The notes under the pieces: model-generated
Seen by the model: the letters and a program-made list of their open reading frames with translations, nothing else
What the model was told of the DNA's origin: nothing
Database searches by the model: none
DNA from: Glandiceps talaboti
Taxonomy: Eukaryota > Hemichordata > Enteropneusta > Spengelidae
DNA: 64,000 bases
Direction: 5' to 3'
NCBI RefSeq assembly: GCF_964340395.1
Contig: NC_135551.1
Span: 26,541,880 to 26,605,879 of the forward strand
Shown: positions 12,560-26,948 of the stretch, in pieces
How the letters are laid out: each line of letters opens with the position of its first letter
How positions within the stretch are numbered: the first letter of the stretch is position 1
Position numbers and translations under genes: made by a program

Positions 12560-14110
12560 TACCTTTATTGTTATCTCTTGTTCTGTCTTGGACAAGGTAT
12601 TTTGAGTGTCGACCACCACTTTCTTTACTTGGATTATTCGGACACTTCAGTATTTTCAACTTCTCATTATAATCACTAGCATATATTAAACTGACTCCTA
12701 AAATTGTTGAGGTTATGGAAAACAAAACATATAAATCTGGTCGCCTATGAGTACCTTTTAATCCATTGCTTCTGTGAGACATTCCTTGATGACACTGCAC
12801 TTACGACACGCTCGAATACCTGAGATAGTGTATGCTTCTAAAAAGCCGGAAAAATGCAAGAATGAGTTCAGTGTGCAGTGGTGATGGAGGTTGATCATGT
12901 AATGCCATGAGTCATTGACATTATTGAGATTATTTGACCTAGGGATGGCCTCGACGTGAATTCACCGAGTTTCACTCAAGTTGTAACAACTATCTCTGTA
13001 ATCGATGTTGAAGTGAGGATTCAAAACTGATGCTGCAGTCGTCAACTGTCGGGGAACACAGTTCAGAATGCAACATTTGAACTACAGTAACTCTGTAATA
13101 ATTGGACCCACTCTGCATTTACTAGTTTTCCGTCAAATTGGTAATTATCGGAGTATAATGTTATAGACAAATAAGGTTCTCAAAGACCTATTTCCTGACA
13201 ATTGACTCCAGCATCAATTTTGCCGTCCACTGTCAGGAAATAGGCCATACATGACGTTACATGCATATGTCATTATACGTCACCAATTACATGTACCACT
13301 TTGACTGATACTAGTAAATACAGAATTAGTCCATATAATTGGACATAGTGTACATGCTAATCAGTGGTCAATGTTATCCATAAGCAGTACAGAAAAGGGT
13401 TGAAATCATGATCGCCGTTCAGGGCACTGATTTTTAGATGCGGACCCACAAATAAATTTGATTTGATTTATCATGTATACAGCTACAATGTTTATCTACA
13501 GGTGATTCAATACTGTTCACGATGTACAATATGACAAGTAAGTTATTATACCTAACAAAACATTTGCTTTAAAAGTTCCAGTGCAGCTAGTATTTCTGAC
13601 GCTCATTCTTCAATTCATTCATTTGCTCGTTCTTTCATTCATGCATCGATCCATTCATCCATCCATCCAATCCATTCCTCCTTTCCTTCATTCGTTTGTT
13701 TATTTATTTATTTATTCTTTCGCTCAGTCATTCATTCATTCCTTGTTTATTTATTTATTTATTTATTCATTCATTCATTCGTTTGTTCGTTCATACCAAT
13801 ATATTCATTATGATTTGTTTCATTATCGTTCGTTTTTAACTAAAAGGTAACACAGTTTTGTTTATTACGATCTTATCACATTCATATAGCAAGAAAAAAT
13901 GTTCCTTTGCTTAACATGACATGATAAAAGATACGATGTGGCGACCATTATCGTATCATTTCTACATCATTGCTTAAAGGGAGTTCAATCATTTGATGGT
14001 GAGAAGAATGAGTGTCTCCTTTGCTTGTAGTAACTCCTTAATATGACGAGATAAAGATACGATTTGATACCATTTGGCGAGCAATTTTGTAACATTTCTG
14101 CATCATTAGT
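12560..14110. repeat. Tandem duplication, copy 2 (non-coding, about 1.5 kb)
   Basis: Second copy of 10560-12540, shorter by internal deletion. Its end adds another repetition: the block cgatttg...ggcga...ttgtaacatttctgcatcatt occurs at about 12424, 13934 and 14058, so a sub-unit of about 100 bp is present three times. Confidence 0.8.
13610..13800. repeat. TTCA/TTTA-type microsatellite
   Basis: Counterpart of the tract at 12098-12240 in the second duplicated unit, with added (TTTA)n stretches. Confidence 0.85.
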
Positions 14111-15004
14111 GAAAAGGAGTAATTGTTACTCATGTGAATTGTGTAAGGCAATGAAATAAGATGACAGTGTATAGGATTGTCTATATCGACGGTGAAATAT
14201 GATACACTCAGACAACACGTTTTGTCTTTTTGTTCATCTAGATAGAACATTTGTATTGGCCCTGAGAGATTTCTGGGTAACGGTACTTTTCTTTCTAGTA
14301 AAACTGAATCTTAAAAGGAATAAACATCAAGCGTTTACAATCATTTAAGTACTTTGGATACAAAAGGTCACATACTACTCATTCAGCCCAGGGCATGGAT
14401 CGATTTAGGTCCTCGTTGAAAACATCCATTATATACAACTTGAGGGACATTATAAAGTACGTCGAACCTGGATAACCAGCTACAGAAGATATCCGCTTTT
14501 ATTGTATGTCGTATTACATAAAACCTTCGGAGGAATAACGAATTACATATTGAAAATGAAAGTGCAAAAAAGTGAAGTTGGCAACACGAAATGCGTAGTA
14601 GAAACTCCTTCTTCATTTAATCCAGGACGCCGGTGGTAACATTAGTAACGTATTTCTTGCACAACATCTACACATAATAACCTATTCGAGGCATGCAAAC
14701 GGACGGCACTGCTCTTGCATCAATCTCAATACATACAGACTGCATAATTATTAACCTTGATCTCTTGGTAATATGGTATTACCTGATTGTTGAAATATGG
14801 CGTTTTAGCTGTCTTGGTGTAAGTGTTGCATATGTATATATATTAACCTATGGAATTTACTTCATGACATAACATGCATATATGCTGTTACCCAATGATA
14901 ATGATACTTTGGGAGGAAATCAAAACAGATAAATACTTCTTTTTTGTCTATACATATGTTACATCTAGTTACATACACAACTCTAACACAGTTATATGAC
15001 ACAG

Positions 15005-15005
<1 letters not shown>
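14111..15005. other. Non-coding stretch, nothing recognised
   Basis: No open frame above about 77 codons and no recognisable motif. Confidence 0.45.

Positions 15006-15075
<70 letters not shown>
15006..15075. repeat. (TA)n microsatellite
   Basis: About 35 TA units flanking the inverted hammerhead-element fragment at 15078-15137. Confidence 0.95.
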
Positions 15076-15076
<1 letters not shown>

Positions 15077-15077
15077 C

Positions 15078-15137
15078 TCGGTGAGTATCAATCTGCTAAG
15101 ACAGTGCTCTATACCGCAGTGGCAGAGCGTAATAGTT
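15078..15137 (-). mobile_element. Truncated inverted copy of hammerhead element family B
   Basis: The minus strand equals the 3' part of the elements at 15256-15385 and 30055-30198: a ctctgccactgcggtat box, agagcactgtcttagcag, then gatactcaccga followed by (TA)n. It lacks the hammerhead. With 15325-15385 it forms inverted arms around the second TA tract, an arrangement like the 3.3-4.5 kb palindrome. Confidence 0.85.
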
Positions 15138-15140
15138 TTG

Positions 15141-15247
<107 letters not shown>

Positions 15248-15255
15248 CACACAGA

Positions 15256-15477
<222 letters not shown>

Positions 15478-15480
15478 ACA

Positions 15481-15720
<240 letters not shown>

Positions 15721-15923
15721 CATACAGTACATTATATATATGTGTGCGTGTGCGTGCATTCATGTGTCTGTGTGCCTAGTTTTGTAATTTACCCTTGTTT
15801 TTATAGGTTTACATATTCCACATTCTTCCTGTTAGACTTCTAAGGGTCATAGATATAGCAAAGTGAGACTTTATGAAAGTATGCAATCGATATACATTTT
15901 TCAGATTATATACATGTATATAC

Positions 15924-15980
15924 TGTGTTGTTGTTGTTGTTGTTGTTGTCGATGTTGTTTTATGATGATGATCATGATGA

Positions 15981-16019
<39 letters not shown>

Positions 16020-16020
16020 C
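15924..16020. repeat. (TGT)n and (ATG)n trinucleotide tract
   Basis: Two TGT runs (about 8 and 13 units) around a GATGAT-rich segment. Translated frames through it (poly-Gln, poly-Leu) are repeat artefacts. Confidence 0.93.
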
Positions 16021-16079
16021 GATATTGTCGTCTTTCACGAAATATCAACAAAAGCCTACGTTTTCATGTACAATTTAAT

Positions 16080-19000
16080 TGTGTTATAGATGTAGAAATT
16101 CAACGCTTCAATAATCACTGTCCAAGGTTGCCAAGACATCTCTGTGAAGCGATGCGCATTCGAATCTCAGATACGTGTCTGATTTATACAATCTTAACAC
16201 AGAGAAATGCAACATTTCCTAAGTTCATATTATTCACTGGATATAAAATAAATCACAGTAAACCATCAGTTTCACTTGAAACTGAATTCATACACTGGCC
16301 TTCCATATCTACATAACGTGCTTGCCTGACTAAACTTGAAACGAATTTGAGTTATTTAATTTGTCCATTGAAACTACTGCCAATGTTCCGTATACTTGGT
16401 AGTATTGATAAAGAGGCAGAGAAGGGAGTCAACTAATAATGTTACTGCCGTCGTATGTGTGAAAATTTACAAATGTCATAAATGGGTATTTTACCATCCA
16501 CTTTTTATGATATAATACTAGCAGTTAGGTGCAGTTAAGGAAAATGTATTAGTGTTTATGTTTTAAATTACTACTACTTAGTATCCCAATTGAGGAATCC
16601 ACTAGATATACATAACATGGGATGAACATATGAAACAACAACACAATTCAACAAGAACAAAATTTGTGAAACTCCAGCACACAATTATAACTATCACGTA
16701 ATTTAAAGTATCTTGTAACTGTTATGTTTAACATAAAAGGTTTATGAACCCAGTATTTATTGACAAGGTTGGCAATTTCCATTAAAACTTTGCGTTCGTG
16801 TTTAAATATAAGATGTTTAAAGCTGTAGGATTTAGCCTTGCTTGTGCACTGTTCTGTGCTGTGAAACGTCATGATCCACAAAGAGTAAAGACTAGTGTCG
16901 GTTTAATGAGGTTGTGGCTACTCCGTCATTCTCGTCATCAGATAGTGCCTGGATCGGTTTTATTTTCCACGTGAATGCACATAACATGTTTAAGCTGTAG
17001 TGAAAACTGTACATTTAGTTATGTGTCGTTTTACATACATATTACTGATTGTGCGATTGGTTTATAACTACCGGTCCATGCATTCAGAATTCCACTTTCA
17101 AAACACCTCCCTCCCGCCACTCAATCAAGACGGATCAAAACGTAATTGTAAAACGTTAACAGTTTGCAAAGAAGACAAGATGGCAAAGTTTGTTTATTTA
17201 AACGAATATCCCCAAAGATGACGACTATACGTGGATATAACCATAGCAACAACCAAACAGTGTTTTCCCTAACAACCGGAATGATAGGGAGAAATTTTAA
17301 GCATACGCATATACCTAATAATAATGCCCATCGCCGCAACCAAACGCATCGCAAATGTATATCAACATAACGAAATTCGTGAATAATATTAAAAGTATAT
17401 GACCATTCCTAGAGTAAAAACCCTTATACCTAGCTAGTTTCAAGCCCAGACCCATAACAAAAATATGTATTCCTTTAATCTAAAACGATTACCCCTCATG
17501 TTATTCCTTAAGTGCCTATGATGCATATCTTTAATTATATGTACATTTTGATTCCCGGTCAAATTTTACTGTAAGGCATTACTGATGCATACGAATACAG
17601 GTATAGGTGTTCTGCTCTAACATAAATTTTCCCCACCAGATTAAAGATCCGCAGTGTATTCCACAAGCCCATGCGAAATTCGATTACTATTTTCACTGTA
17701 CATGCGATAAAACACACTGACCTAATATCTGGCTATGACGTTTCGCGGTATTTTTCTAATTCACAGGAATGAAGGTATTCAATTTTACAAGGGTTGTGTT
17801 TGGTGCGTAGACTGTTTTCAGACTGTACATTGTGCATACCTGAACAAATTACGTCAGACTCTTTGAAGCTGTGGGCCGATTGATACTTTAAGCATTGGGT
17901 GATCCTATTTTGTATGCTTCTTATTACTTTTCGGGGCGGTCGGTTGGGTGGTCGAATAAAAAAAGTAAAAAAAATAAAAAAGAACACCTTCGTCATGTTT
18001 CTCTGCCTCTCCTTTTCCTCCTCTCTATCTTCTTTTTATTGGACTCCTGGTAACAAACCCTTTCCCAGCTTCTCTACATAATTGACATGTTCTCACTTGA
18101 ATAACTTCCGTCATGAATAACATATTATATTCTGGTCGTGAACAAGTGTTGTCATCGCCACCATGACTGGACATGACATCGACAGTCCAGACACTTGCCT
18201 ATTCTTGCCATAGATGGCGCTGTTCCGCAAAATATTAAGGACGGCCGCAAATAAAAATCAAGGGGTTTGATATTTGAAATGAATAATGCATTTTTTTTAG
18301 ATTAATTAATCTAGCATAGAAAAAATTCATGATGCCAATGCCACCAACTTAATACATAATGTTCACGATGAGCAAAAAGGGTTACAGTGAATCGTATGAC
18401 GCTGTCATCTAATCTGTCGATCTAGCTGCTAGCCCAAAAACCACAGATGCGGGAAGAGATTAGTGATGAAATTTTACTGTGTTTAGACTTCCGAATACAG
18501 CATATCATGGGAACAAATTACAGCCAGACATAGATGCATATTAAGCTGAAACGCAAACATTGACATCCAATTGAAATTGACATACGAATCACGTGAATGT
18601 AAATTTACTTATTCCAAATGCAAATGTGCAATATTGTTTGTGAAATAACATTAAAAGTTGTCTGTATAAAAAAGTGACGTCCTGAGATCTACAGTCACGT
18701 AACACGAGTTACACTTAAACAAACTCTACTCAGACTAATACAATGATATCTGGTGTATTGAAGTTCTGGGAGAGAGTCAGATTGAAAATGATCAACTTTT
18801 TTGTACTTCAAAAGAAGCAAACAAGCTTTGTATGTATGAACTTTAAAATTTTAATTAAAAAATATATCCCTAATTCTGTTCAGATGCTGTTAAATGATGC
18901 CATTATATACACGTAGATTTGACGTGAGGTAAATTTCTGCAATGTTTTTAAGACGTATACATGGTATACAGAGTAAGTTAGTTTTATCCTCTCCGGGATG

Positions 19001-22000
19001 TCACACTTCCAAAATCATGGAGAAGGGTTATTAGAGGATAGCTTGAATATAGTCAGGCATAGATAATGCGTGACATTCTAAGATAAGAGTGTATGTCCAT
19101 AGGACATATCCTAACAGCATTTAACATCGTGTTAAATTACATATCTCATAAACTGCTGAAAGTATTTCACTTGCATGCACAAATAGGTTTCGTGAATCTC
19201 ACTACCTCGAGTTTTGTACATTGGCAAAAACGGTCTTCACGAAGAACACAGATTATGATGATACGGGGAGGGAATCTCAATTAATAGAACTATAATACGA
19301 CACACCACAACATCATTTTTACTTGTTACATTTTAAGACGTAATTTGACCTTTATTCAGTGAGGCCGTTTCAGGATAATGAGTTTCAATCTCAAATACGA
19401 TACCTCTAATTTCCTCGGGGGAATGTGTTCTGGAACCGTGCGAGCAGCTGTGTTTGCAGGAAATTAGAAAGTATAGACGCTAGAAAGTGTCACCGTGATG
19501 CAGGTTAACCGAAAGTTCAACCGCTAATTTGTCTTTCCAATGACTATATCGTATCGTATCGTATCGTTCCAATTTTTTTTCTACCAGTGAAATATGTGCC
19601 CTTTTGTTAATGCCCTGAATAATTAGTTGATTTTTTTCAGAAATTGTATTTTATGGCTACAGTTCTACGCAAAGAGGTTACCTAATGGGTGCAATCCGTA
19701 ACAAGTACTATAATGGACATAATTGCACTTTGCTATGAACGGCTATGACACATATATTTGATAGGATAAGTAACAACATGACGTGGAAAAGGTTATCTCA
19801 ACAGACCATTTATTACCTGGCGTTTCGCGAAAAATGCTAAATGAAACATTGTTTGCGGTAAAAAGGGAATTAACCACTGGTACGTGATTTAAATGCAGAG
19901 TGGTGTATTTTCACAGAAAACTAATCAAATGCAACAAAAGCTCTCTATTCTATTACAAATACAGATACAAATACAAGTACACGTGGAATTAGTAATAAGA
20001 TTACTGTTCAGTTCTTTAAAAATATGCGACAAACGGAAACAATGTATCTTTTGATCTAACCAGGTAACTATTAATCAATACAATATGAGTAAACTGAATT
20101 CCAAGTGTCTACATGTATCTTATATGTTACACCCAATTTGTGAAATTGCCCAATTCATGAAATGGGTAGGTAACTTTGCCTGCAGTTCATGGAATGGTCA
20201 ACCTTATGCAAATGAGAGTATATATATATTACGATCTAAAAGGGGCGAAATTAAACTTTGGGGGTAAGAGTTATGAACTGAGGTGTTGGTTATCGAACTC
20301 TATTAAAAATACAGGCTACTCTGAATTATAATAAAATAAGAATTGTGAAGTGATGAGTTTGTAAATACATGATAATAAAGTTGTTTGATTCTTATTCTTT
20401 TGTGATTTTTTTTAAAGCTTGATTCTATAAATTGTAAATTACAGTATAGCTAACCAATCACAAAGATGTCTATAACCAAGCTATTGATTTCTCATGCTGA
20501 TTTGTGTTTCATTTTTTATTCACAAAAAAGAGCCTAGAATGGCGTCGTATAGGTCACTATGGGTCGATTTTAATCTTTGCATCTTGTACAGAAGTAATAA
20601 AAGATTTCAGTTTGTCTCGGGGGTTATATTACACGGATGAAAAAACACGTGTTTTATCACTTTTCCATTTCCTCGACTTTGCTGGCATATTGATTGAAAT
20701 ATAAATTATAAAACTTCAACATGTTGATTAAAAAATACAGGCTTTTCTCACGTTTGATGTTAAGCTGTTTGATATTACATGACACTGCAATACTTCGATG
20801 TTATTAACCCGAAGAATACCATCATTATTTTATGATGGCACTTCTTCCACTCTCTTGAGATGAAAAGGAGCAATTGAAAAGGAATACATTCATCTCGATA
20901 TTTCATTCTCAGAAAGCTTGTAGTGCGGGTAAACAGGAATATGAACTATCGCTTTCACCCTTGTGGAATTATAGTAGAATTGTGTGGTTTGTTTAATAGA
21001 ATTGTATTTTGTCGAGGGGATAATTTTTATTTAGAAGTACTTTGAGGAGCTGAATACAGAAATTAAATATCAAACCGGGAAAGCTTTAACTGCACGTTAT
21101 TGCAATGTATTCAGTTGGGTTTTGAGGGAATCTATGACATCCTCAAACAATCCGTTTCTACTGGTCATGGTAGCCATGGCAATAAACATTGTATCAATAG
21201 CTATAACCGTTAAGCAACCCCGACCACCACCACCACCACCACCCCCTCCATGGCGATAACCGTTACCTTCAAGGCCACACACGTCACCTTCATGGCGATA
21301 ACGAGGTTGACGGTTACCTCAACGGCATTAGATGTCAGATATTAGTCAGATACTACTTCCTCCATGGCGATCGACGTTTTTGTCATCACGATTCGTATTA
21401 CCTTAGTGGCGCACAAATGTGGTCTTTTGTGTGAAATGATAACCTCAGTGAGTGATTGCGAAATTAGTAATCGGAACTGAAAAAAAAGCGTAAAAGATCT
21501 CCAAAATCACTAATGCCAGTATAGATAATATTGTATCTCTCAGTCAACACATTCTTTGAGCAGTCCACCATTAAAAAGCCCGCATAGTGATGTTTTCAGC
21601 AACAATTGTATCATGATGTTGGGGTCTGGTCTCTCACTTTAAAATATGTATTACTGCAATTATTCAATCTCCAACTCAATTTCTTTTTGGATAAATACAT
21701 TCTAGAAAGCATTAAGCATAGCAGGTCAATATTGTCGGGATTAATTTATCATATTTCGATAGTTATGCATATAAATAAACTTGAAAAGCTGTCAAATATA
21801 TTGCATACTTTAATTAATGGGATTAATGGCACCATATGCTGTTTTCGGACCAACTGTAATACCTCAAATCAAATTTAACATACGTTAACAGTATTTCATT
21901 ATTAATATATCGTTGGAATATTGAGCTTATCAAAATTAATAACATTGCAACAATCGGTGACGTCTTGGTCGCTTAGTTATTCTTCGAGTAGCCACCATGA

Positions 22001-25000
22001 TTCCGGCTAGCTGGTATTAGACCTAATAAAAAAAATTGTGTGATTCCGATTACGCTCGATTTTAGAATAGGTGCGGTAGGTAGAGTTTTATTTTATTCTA
22101 TAATACAACGTTTTCAGTGTGAGTGTCTAGTTCAGATTTTCCATTGCTTTCCCAAATGGTCTCTGTGCTGTTTATTTCTTCCTATCAGATGTACAGATTG
22201 AAAGTCTTAGAACAGTTTTATTTTGTCTTTTTAAGTTGATGTCAGTTTCCGCATCCGCTATTTCTCGTGAGACTTCACATAATTTTTGCGATTTTATTAT
22301 TCTTTCGCGTATACTTAAAACAAATGTTTAGGGTCGGCAGTGAAAAGCTAGGTGGTTGTCGGGTAACCGAAACAAAACCATTATTTTTTAGGCCTTAAAA
22401 GAACGTTGGTGATGTGTATTGTTCCATATATCATTCTGAACAGATACGTGTGAAATTGTGTGAACATGTTCCAAAGATGTATTTTTATTCCTCATTGACA
22501 CGGTGTCACATCTTCTAATAACAAGATTTTGTCTTGTATAAAGTCTAGTAAGAATGATCAACACACTGTAAATATAATGAAGATCGTAGCCTTTGTTATA
22601 ACATCTCGACTCCAAAGTATATATTTGACCCAGTGTTCGTCCGTCCTGTCAACTAATTACCATATTTCTTATGTATCACAACCTGAACATGTACGCCATC
22701 CACAATGAATTGTTACAGAATGTCTGTGTCTATGAAATACAATAACTGAATGATTGAATGAGGAGTGACAAGATATTGAAGAGAGATTGGGAGAAAATGA
22801 GAACGGGGATCATTCTGAAAGATAGTGCTGTTGGCAGCTACATGGTGCTGAGATAACAATTTCCTGCAGTAACCTAAACACATTAAAATAAGACAGATGA
22901 GTGTCACTATATTTAAAATTTGTGGACAAAAATGTCACTGTGATGTATTATCTTTGTCTGTTCCATTCGTCATTCTCAGTGGTGGGTACACCGTATTTGA
23001 CGTTGCATTCACGTCAAATGGCTTGCCGCTTGATCCAGAATACAGGTTAAATGCTTCCTAAATGTCAATAGTAACTAGCTTCATAGACAATGGAGGAGAA
23101 ATGGACTGATCAACACTCCTTATGCCGTGGATGCACCGTAGGATGTTGGGTCATTCTTGTCAGTTTCGATGATAATTCAGCATATTTGTTTCAAGGATTT
23201 GACATGATTTCCAGGAATTCGATATGACCAAAACGTTAGAACAGTTTAAATTTTTTTTTTAAATGTCAAAACCTGACAGTTTTGCTAAAAGATATAACAT
23301 TATGCATTTTTCTAGAGTGGCTCCCATTACTTCATCAACAATCACCAGAAAATTCCTAAATGAAGTGGGATAGTTCAAGAACTCCTGGAGATAGTGCGGA
23401 CCTTCTACTCCACATCAATTCATCTATCATCGGTCATTGAATCCGTAGTGGTGCAGGTAGCCAAAAGGACACGCTTCAATTGCTAACCTTTGATTTTCTA
23501 GGGATTTCAAATGTGCATCGCTGATTTTTTCTTGGGTATGGTAATTGTTTTAGAATATGCAAAACGTTCCTTCTGCGGTCACTGCTCAGAATATTGTAGA
23601 GAACGAGTTAAATTCCAGCTCCATTATCTCTTCCATCAATAGCAATTACACATCTCTTTCATATGGAAATAAAGCCATAAGTATTGATAAGGACCACGAG
23701 TCTAGTCGTGCAATAAACTTTTACATTTCTTATTTACCGTGATAAACGTTACTTACCAACAGAGCCAAAATCTTGTCAGACAGACACAGACTTATTCATG
23801 GTACACATTCTATTAATTGAATCCCTTTCGCTACTTTCTATTAAGTGAAACATTATATATACCCCGACCTATACATGCTGATTGCAGATGCAGCTGAGGT
23901 TCCAATTTCATTTTTGATAAAACTCAAATAGTATGCTTTACATAAATACGTCTGGCTGACGATATACATGCATCCAGCTGGTCCTCAACAAGATTAAATA
24001 AAATGTTTTCATTTTCAGTTTAACAACGTCACGTTTCTATGTGACGTATATATCATATTTGAACATAACAAGCAAAGGTCAATCCGTGGGTATCACATCA
24101 AACATAAAATAAAAAGCGTATCAAATTTATCACCATCTATATATCTTTTTCGTTTTTAAAGGATTACATCTTTAAATCATGCTGAATTGGTGAAAGCAAT
24201 TTAATATGGAATTACAGAATATACATAATGGATCGCTTTACATTGTAAGTCGTTCCTGGGGTAATCTCTCCAAACCGTGAAATTGAGCAATTTGAAAGTT
24301 TTTAATACTTAATAAAACTGTACATCCTATCAGCGTCAGTATATATTTCAGATACTAACCTACAACGAGATATCGAACGTTGACCTCTCCACGTATACTG
24401 TTTCAACTAGATATAACACATGTGAATCATACAAAATGGTAATGGCTTGCTTGAAACATGTATTATAGTATATTTCAATTTGTCCTGTACATTTTTTTCA
24501 ACAATTGGTCTTAAAATTTATTTGCATTTTAAATCATTTTCTTGCTGTGAATTCAAAATTCCATGAAACAGTTTTTAGATTAATGTTATCACCATTATGG
24601 ATGTTTTCAGTAGATTACATTGCCATAGCGTGGGGAGCAATTTTTATATTGAATTTTGAGTGAGGGTAGAATGCACCTTGGAGACCATAAACGTTCATAT
24701 AAGTTTCCGCCAAACTGCCAAGCGAAAGATTGTTTCCAGTCTTTTTTTTGAAATACTGTTAGAAATGTTGGGTTAACAGTTTTATTTTCAAGGAAATTGA
24801 CAATCTCTTATTACCCTATATTGTTAACACATCATTTGGCAGCCACGTTGGATCCCTATAATGGCTTAAGTTTAATATCATTTTATTTCAATTTGAAACA
24901 GTTGTACGGTGACGCCTATTTGCTGTAATTGATTTTAAGTTGAGAATCTTGATTGAACAAAGTAATTCCAAAAGTTTCAATTGTTTTATTTCTAAGGCGC

Positions 25001-25685
25001 ATACTACAACCTAAACCCTTCACAGTGTTACATCATTTTAATATAGATCAGTTTTCCCAATTTGATATTGAAAGTTAATCAAAATGATAATGACTACCTG
25101 GGGAGCTGAATCATACGCAATCAACGTTTTGAAGAATTCATGATGATATGATCACCACGTGTGTACACATGTGAGGTGGTAGTGCATTTATTTCCAAAAT
25201 ATTAATGGTTCCTCCTTCTCTTTAAGAACGGTCACTTTTGTACCACACACGTTACCAAGCTACGTCACCATAATACCCTGCAAAAGGGAAAAAAGACACG
25301 TGCTTGGTAAGCATTTACATGTTCAACATAGGAAATATTATAACATCCCCTTTATCTCATCTATTTCAAATGAGAATTAAATCATATGTATCTCGCGGGG
25401 GGGGGGGGGGTGGCAACATGTGTGGGCTCGCTGGTCCCATTATCTTTATGGCTTATGGCTGTGGGTATAAATTATATCTCTTGACGTCAATATACTCAAT
25501 TACATACAAATTTATTACTCAAGAAAGTAGTGTCCGTTATTAGAAACATCAGAAGTAGAAACTAATGAGAAAAAATACATGATGATTCGTATCTTGTTGG
25601 TACGTACCTGAACCTCGATAAATAAGTTCATCGATATAACTGATGCATCACCTTTGTACTTTTCATTTTACTCTTTTACTCGATG
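16080..25685. other. 9.6 kb without a recognisable gene
   Basis: Open frames are short (up to about 90 codons) and none shows a recognisable domain, transmembrane pattern or paired splice structure. Local items include an A-rich stretch at 17957-17980, a short TATCG repeat at 19549-19566, a G-rich minisatellite at 21150-21380, and a run of 12 G at 25399-25410. It is either intergenic or intronic DNA. Confidence 0.5.
21150..21380. repeat. Degenerate ccatggcgataacc minisatellite with (ACC)n tract
   Basis: The phrase ccatggc(g/a)at(a)a occurs near 21172, 21249, 21293 and 21361, spaced roughly 45-80 bp apart and each followed by a gttacc or cgtt-type block. An ACC/CCC run lies at 21223-21247. 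One copy, gtagccatggcaata, resembles an RFX X-box, but it is part of the repeat. Confidence 0.5.
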
Positions 25686-25689
25686 TCTA

Positions 25690-25746
<57 letters not shown>

Positions 25747-25883
25747 ATGTATGTATGTATGTATGTATGTATGTATCTATGTATCTATGTATCTATGTGT
25801 ATGTATGTATCTATGTATGATTGTGTGATTGTGTGCGTGCGTGCAAGCAAGCAAGCAGGCAGGCAGGCTGGCATGCATGCATG

Positions 25884-25915
<32 letters not shown>

Positions 25916-25941
25916 TGTATGTACGTGTGTATGTATGTATG

Positions 25942-25975
<34 letters not shown>

Positions 25976-26031
25976 TGTATGTATGTATGTATGTATGTAT
26001 GTGAAGCACAACATGTATGTATGTATGTGAA
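25690..26031. repeat. (TCTG)n followed by (TATG)n microsatellite
   Basis: TCTG units from about 25690 to 25746, then TATG with internal variants (GCAA, GCAG). Long open frames on both strands here are repeat artefacts. Confidence 0.96.
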
Positions 26032-26227
26032 GCACAGCTTTTCTTTCGTTATGCTTTAATAGTATAATTATAGCATAATAGCATAGTATAAAGTGCCAAT
26101 CATACTATTGTCTTCAATGAAACAGTGAGTGTACTGTCTTCCCGATTCTTCTTCTTAATTTGTGGAAAATTTGAGTTCTGTTTTTCGTCAGGACACTTAT
26201 TTCCGAAAGAAGCTCTGATGCTAGACA

Positions 26228-26948
26228 ATAATTTTCGCCATTTATTTCCGCGTTTTCTCCTTGCTAGAATATGTTTAATGGCCTATAGATGGCGCTGGTC
26301 ATTATTCGCCACATGGATACTTCATACGAACTGCTTTGTGGGTACACGTACTTTCAGGCCATACCTTGGAATTCAAACTGAAAACACAATGCCATGCACA
26401 CTGCACCGGTGGTCATAACACACGTTTCGGGCTATGGTGAGAACCGAACATACATGCCAAATATTATAATATATAACCAGTATTATTTCAACGCTTAACA
26501 TGTCATAGTTAGAGAATGGTGAGTCAATGTTGCCCATGATGTATATGGTTCTTGACGTTCCCCAAAAGCGAATAACAGTCCCTTTCAATAACCTGTACCT
26601 GTAATGAAATCTCTTACCAGTGAATCACATTCAAGTTTTCGGTTCTCAAAAAAATCCACTGATGTTTTAATGCAATAGATATTCCATTTACATGTAAACC
26701 CTTTTCTTGTAATGACAAATGGACTCAACGCCTTCTCACCATAGCCCGACACGTATGTTATGACCACCGGTGCAGTGTGCATGGCATTGTGTTTTCAGTT
26801 TGAATTGCAAGGTATGGCCTGAAAGTACGTGTACCCACAAAGCAGTTCGTATGAAGTATCCATGTGGCGAATAATGACCAGCGCCATCTATAGGCCATTA
26901 AACATATTCTAGCAAGGAGGAAACGTAGAAATAAATGGCGAAAATTAT
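26228..26948. mobile_element. Foldback element with 216-bp terminal inverted repeats
   Basis: Arms 26228-26443 and 26733-26948 are reverse complements with a few mismatches. They begin with ATAATTTTCGCC at each outer end, and the spacer (26444-26732) is unrelated. The total length is 721 bp. No transposase is encoded, so it would be a non-autonomous DNA element of the foldback or long-TIR MITE kind. No clear target-site duplication is visible outside the ends (gctagaca / gtaaatta). Each arm carries a tagatggcgctgg motif. Confidence 0.85.

Noticed and set aside
21097-21282. 61-codon minus-strand frame with a poly-Gly run
   Set aside because: Caused by the ACC repeat; no start context or motif.
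25643-26059. Several overlapping open frames rich in Tyr-Val-Cys-Met or Ile-His-Thr-Tyr
   Set aside because: Produced by (TATG)n; the same artefact appears at 30.9-31.2, 32.4-32.7 and 36.0-36.4 kb.
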